Assembly (NCBI GenBank): GCA_009746045.1
Contig: RPFO01002167.1
Location: forward strand, 1 to 56,120
Length of the DNA: 56,120 nt
Origin: Mesostigma viride
Lineage: Eukaryota > Streptophyta > Mesostigmatophyceae > Mesostigmatales > Mesostigmataceae
Reading direction: 5' to 3'
In this document: positions 56,111-56,120 of the stretch, in pieces
Layout of the letters: every line of letters begins with the position of its first letter
How positions within the stretch are numbered: position 1 is the first letter of the stretch
The notes under the pieces: generated by a model
Databases searched by the model: none
What the model was told of the DNA's origin: nothing
What the model saw: the letters and a program-made list of their open reading frames with translations, nothing else
Made by a program: the position numbers and the translations under genes

Positions 56111-56120
56111 GTTTCTTGAT

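Overview
The window is nuclear DNA of a eukaryote. It has spliced genes with GT-AG introns (and one likely GC-AG intron), LINE-type, Ty1/copia-type and probable Penelope-like reverse-transcriptase remains, several small DNA transposons with terminal inverted repeats and target-site duplications, and very abundant satellites and microsatellites. I see no bacterial operon, CRISPR array, rRNA or tRNA. A repeat-rich microalga or similar protist is the best guess. The EsV-1-7 zinc-repeat gene and the TerD-domain gene are compatible with this, but the sequence alone does not fix the lineage.

Layout. 1-3.4 kb: two satellite arrays (about 65 bp and 30 bp units). 3.4-5.6 kb: no gene recognised, two TATA-like boxes, one AT-rich block. 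5.7-9.8 kb: a plus-strand, intron-containing transposase-like gene behind a tandem array. A GC-rich hairpin motif recurs in that array and in two introns of the gene. 10.5-15.8 kb: nested wreckage, with a TIR element holding a 5'-truncated LINE, a second LINE fragment whose 3' tail expanded into a (TTAC)n tract, and minus-strand LINE copies with a decayed reverse transcriptase. 15.9-25.6 kb: the best gene in the window, on the minus strand. Seven phase-compatible exons encode a TerD domain followed by a C2 domain. Its introns carry minisatellites, long (CAC)n, (TAC)n, (CCCA)n and (CCCG)n tracts and a small TA-flanked transposon. 25.8-26.3 kb: a hAT-type MITE with a perfect 8-bp target duplication. 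28.4-29.2 kb: a G-rich 66-67 bp satellite. 29.6 kb: an isolated minus-strand exon.

35.0-35.8 kb (minus): first exon of a CFIm68/CPSF6-like mRNA 3'-processing protein, with an acidic region and the start of an RRM. 36.8-37.3 kb (plus): a compact EsV-1-7 repeat protein. 38.3-38.9 kb: a third LINE 3' end. 40.1-40.5 kb: a (CACACG)n tract. 41.7-44.1 kb: a 207-bp tandem array interrupted by a 746-bp transposon, with an unoccupied copy of the target site nearby. 44.4-47.3 kb (plus): a five-exon gene of unknown function, all introns in phase 0, whose last exon changes frame at G runs. 48.4-50.2 kb (minus): broken retroelement coding regions. 51.8-52.3 kb: three 74-bp palindromes spaced exactly 221 bp. 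52.7-54.1 kb: GC-rich coding-like sequence of unknown function. 55.5-56.1 kb (minus): decayed Ty1/copia RNase H region.

The host genes do not form an obvious pathway. The window is mostly a record of repeat expansion and transposon insertion around a few genes. The observations most worth following are the TerD-C2 fusion, the hairpin motif shared by introns and the upstream array, and the transposon insertions with readable target duplications.
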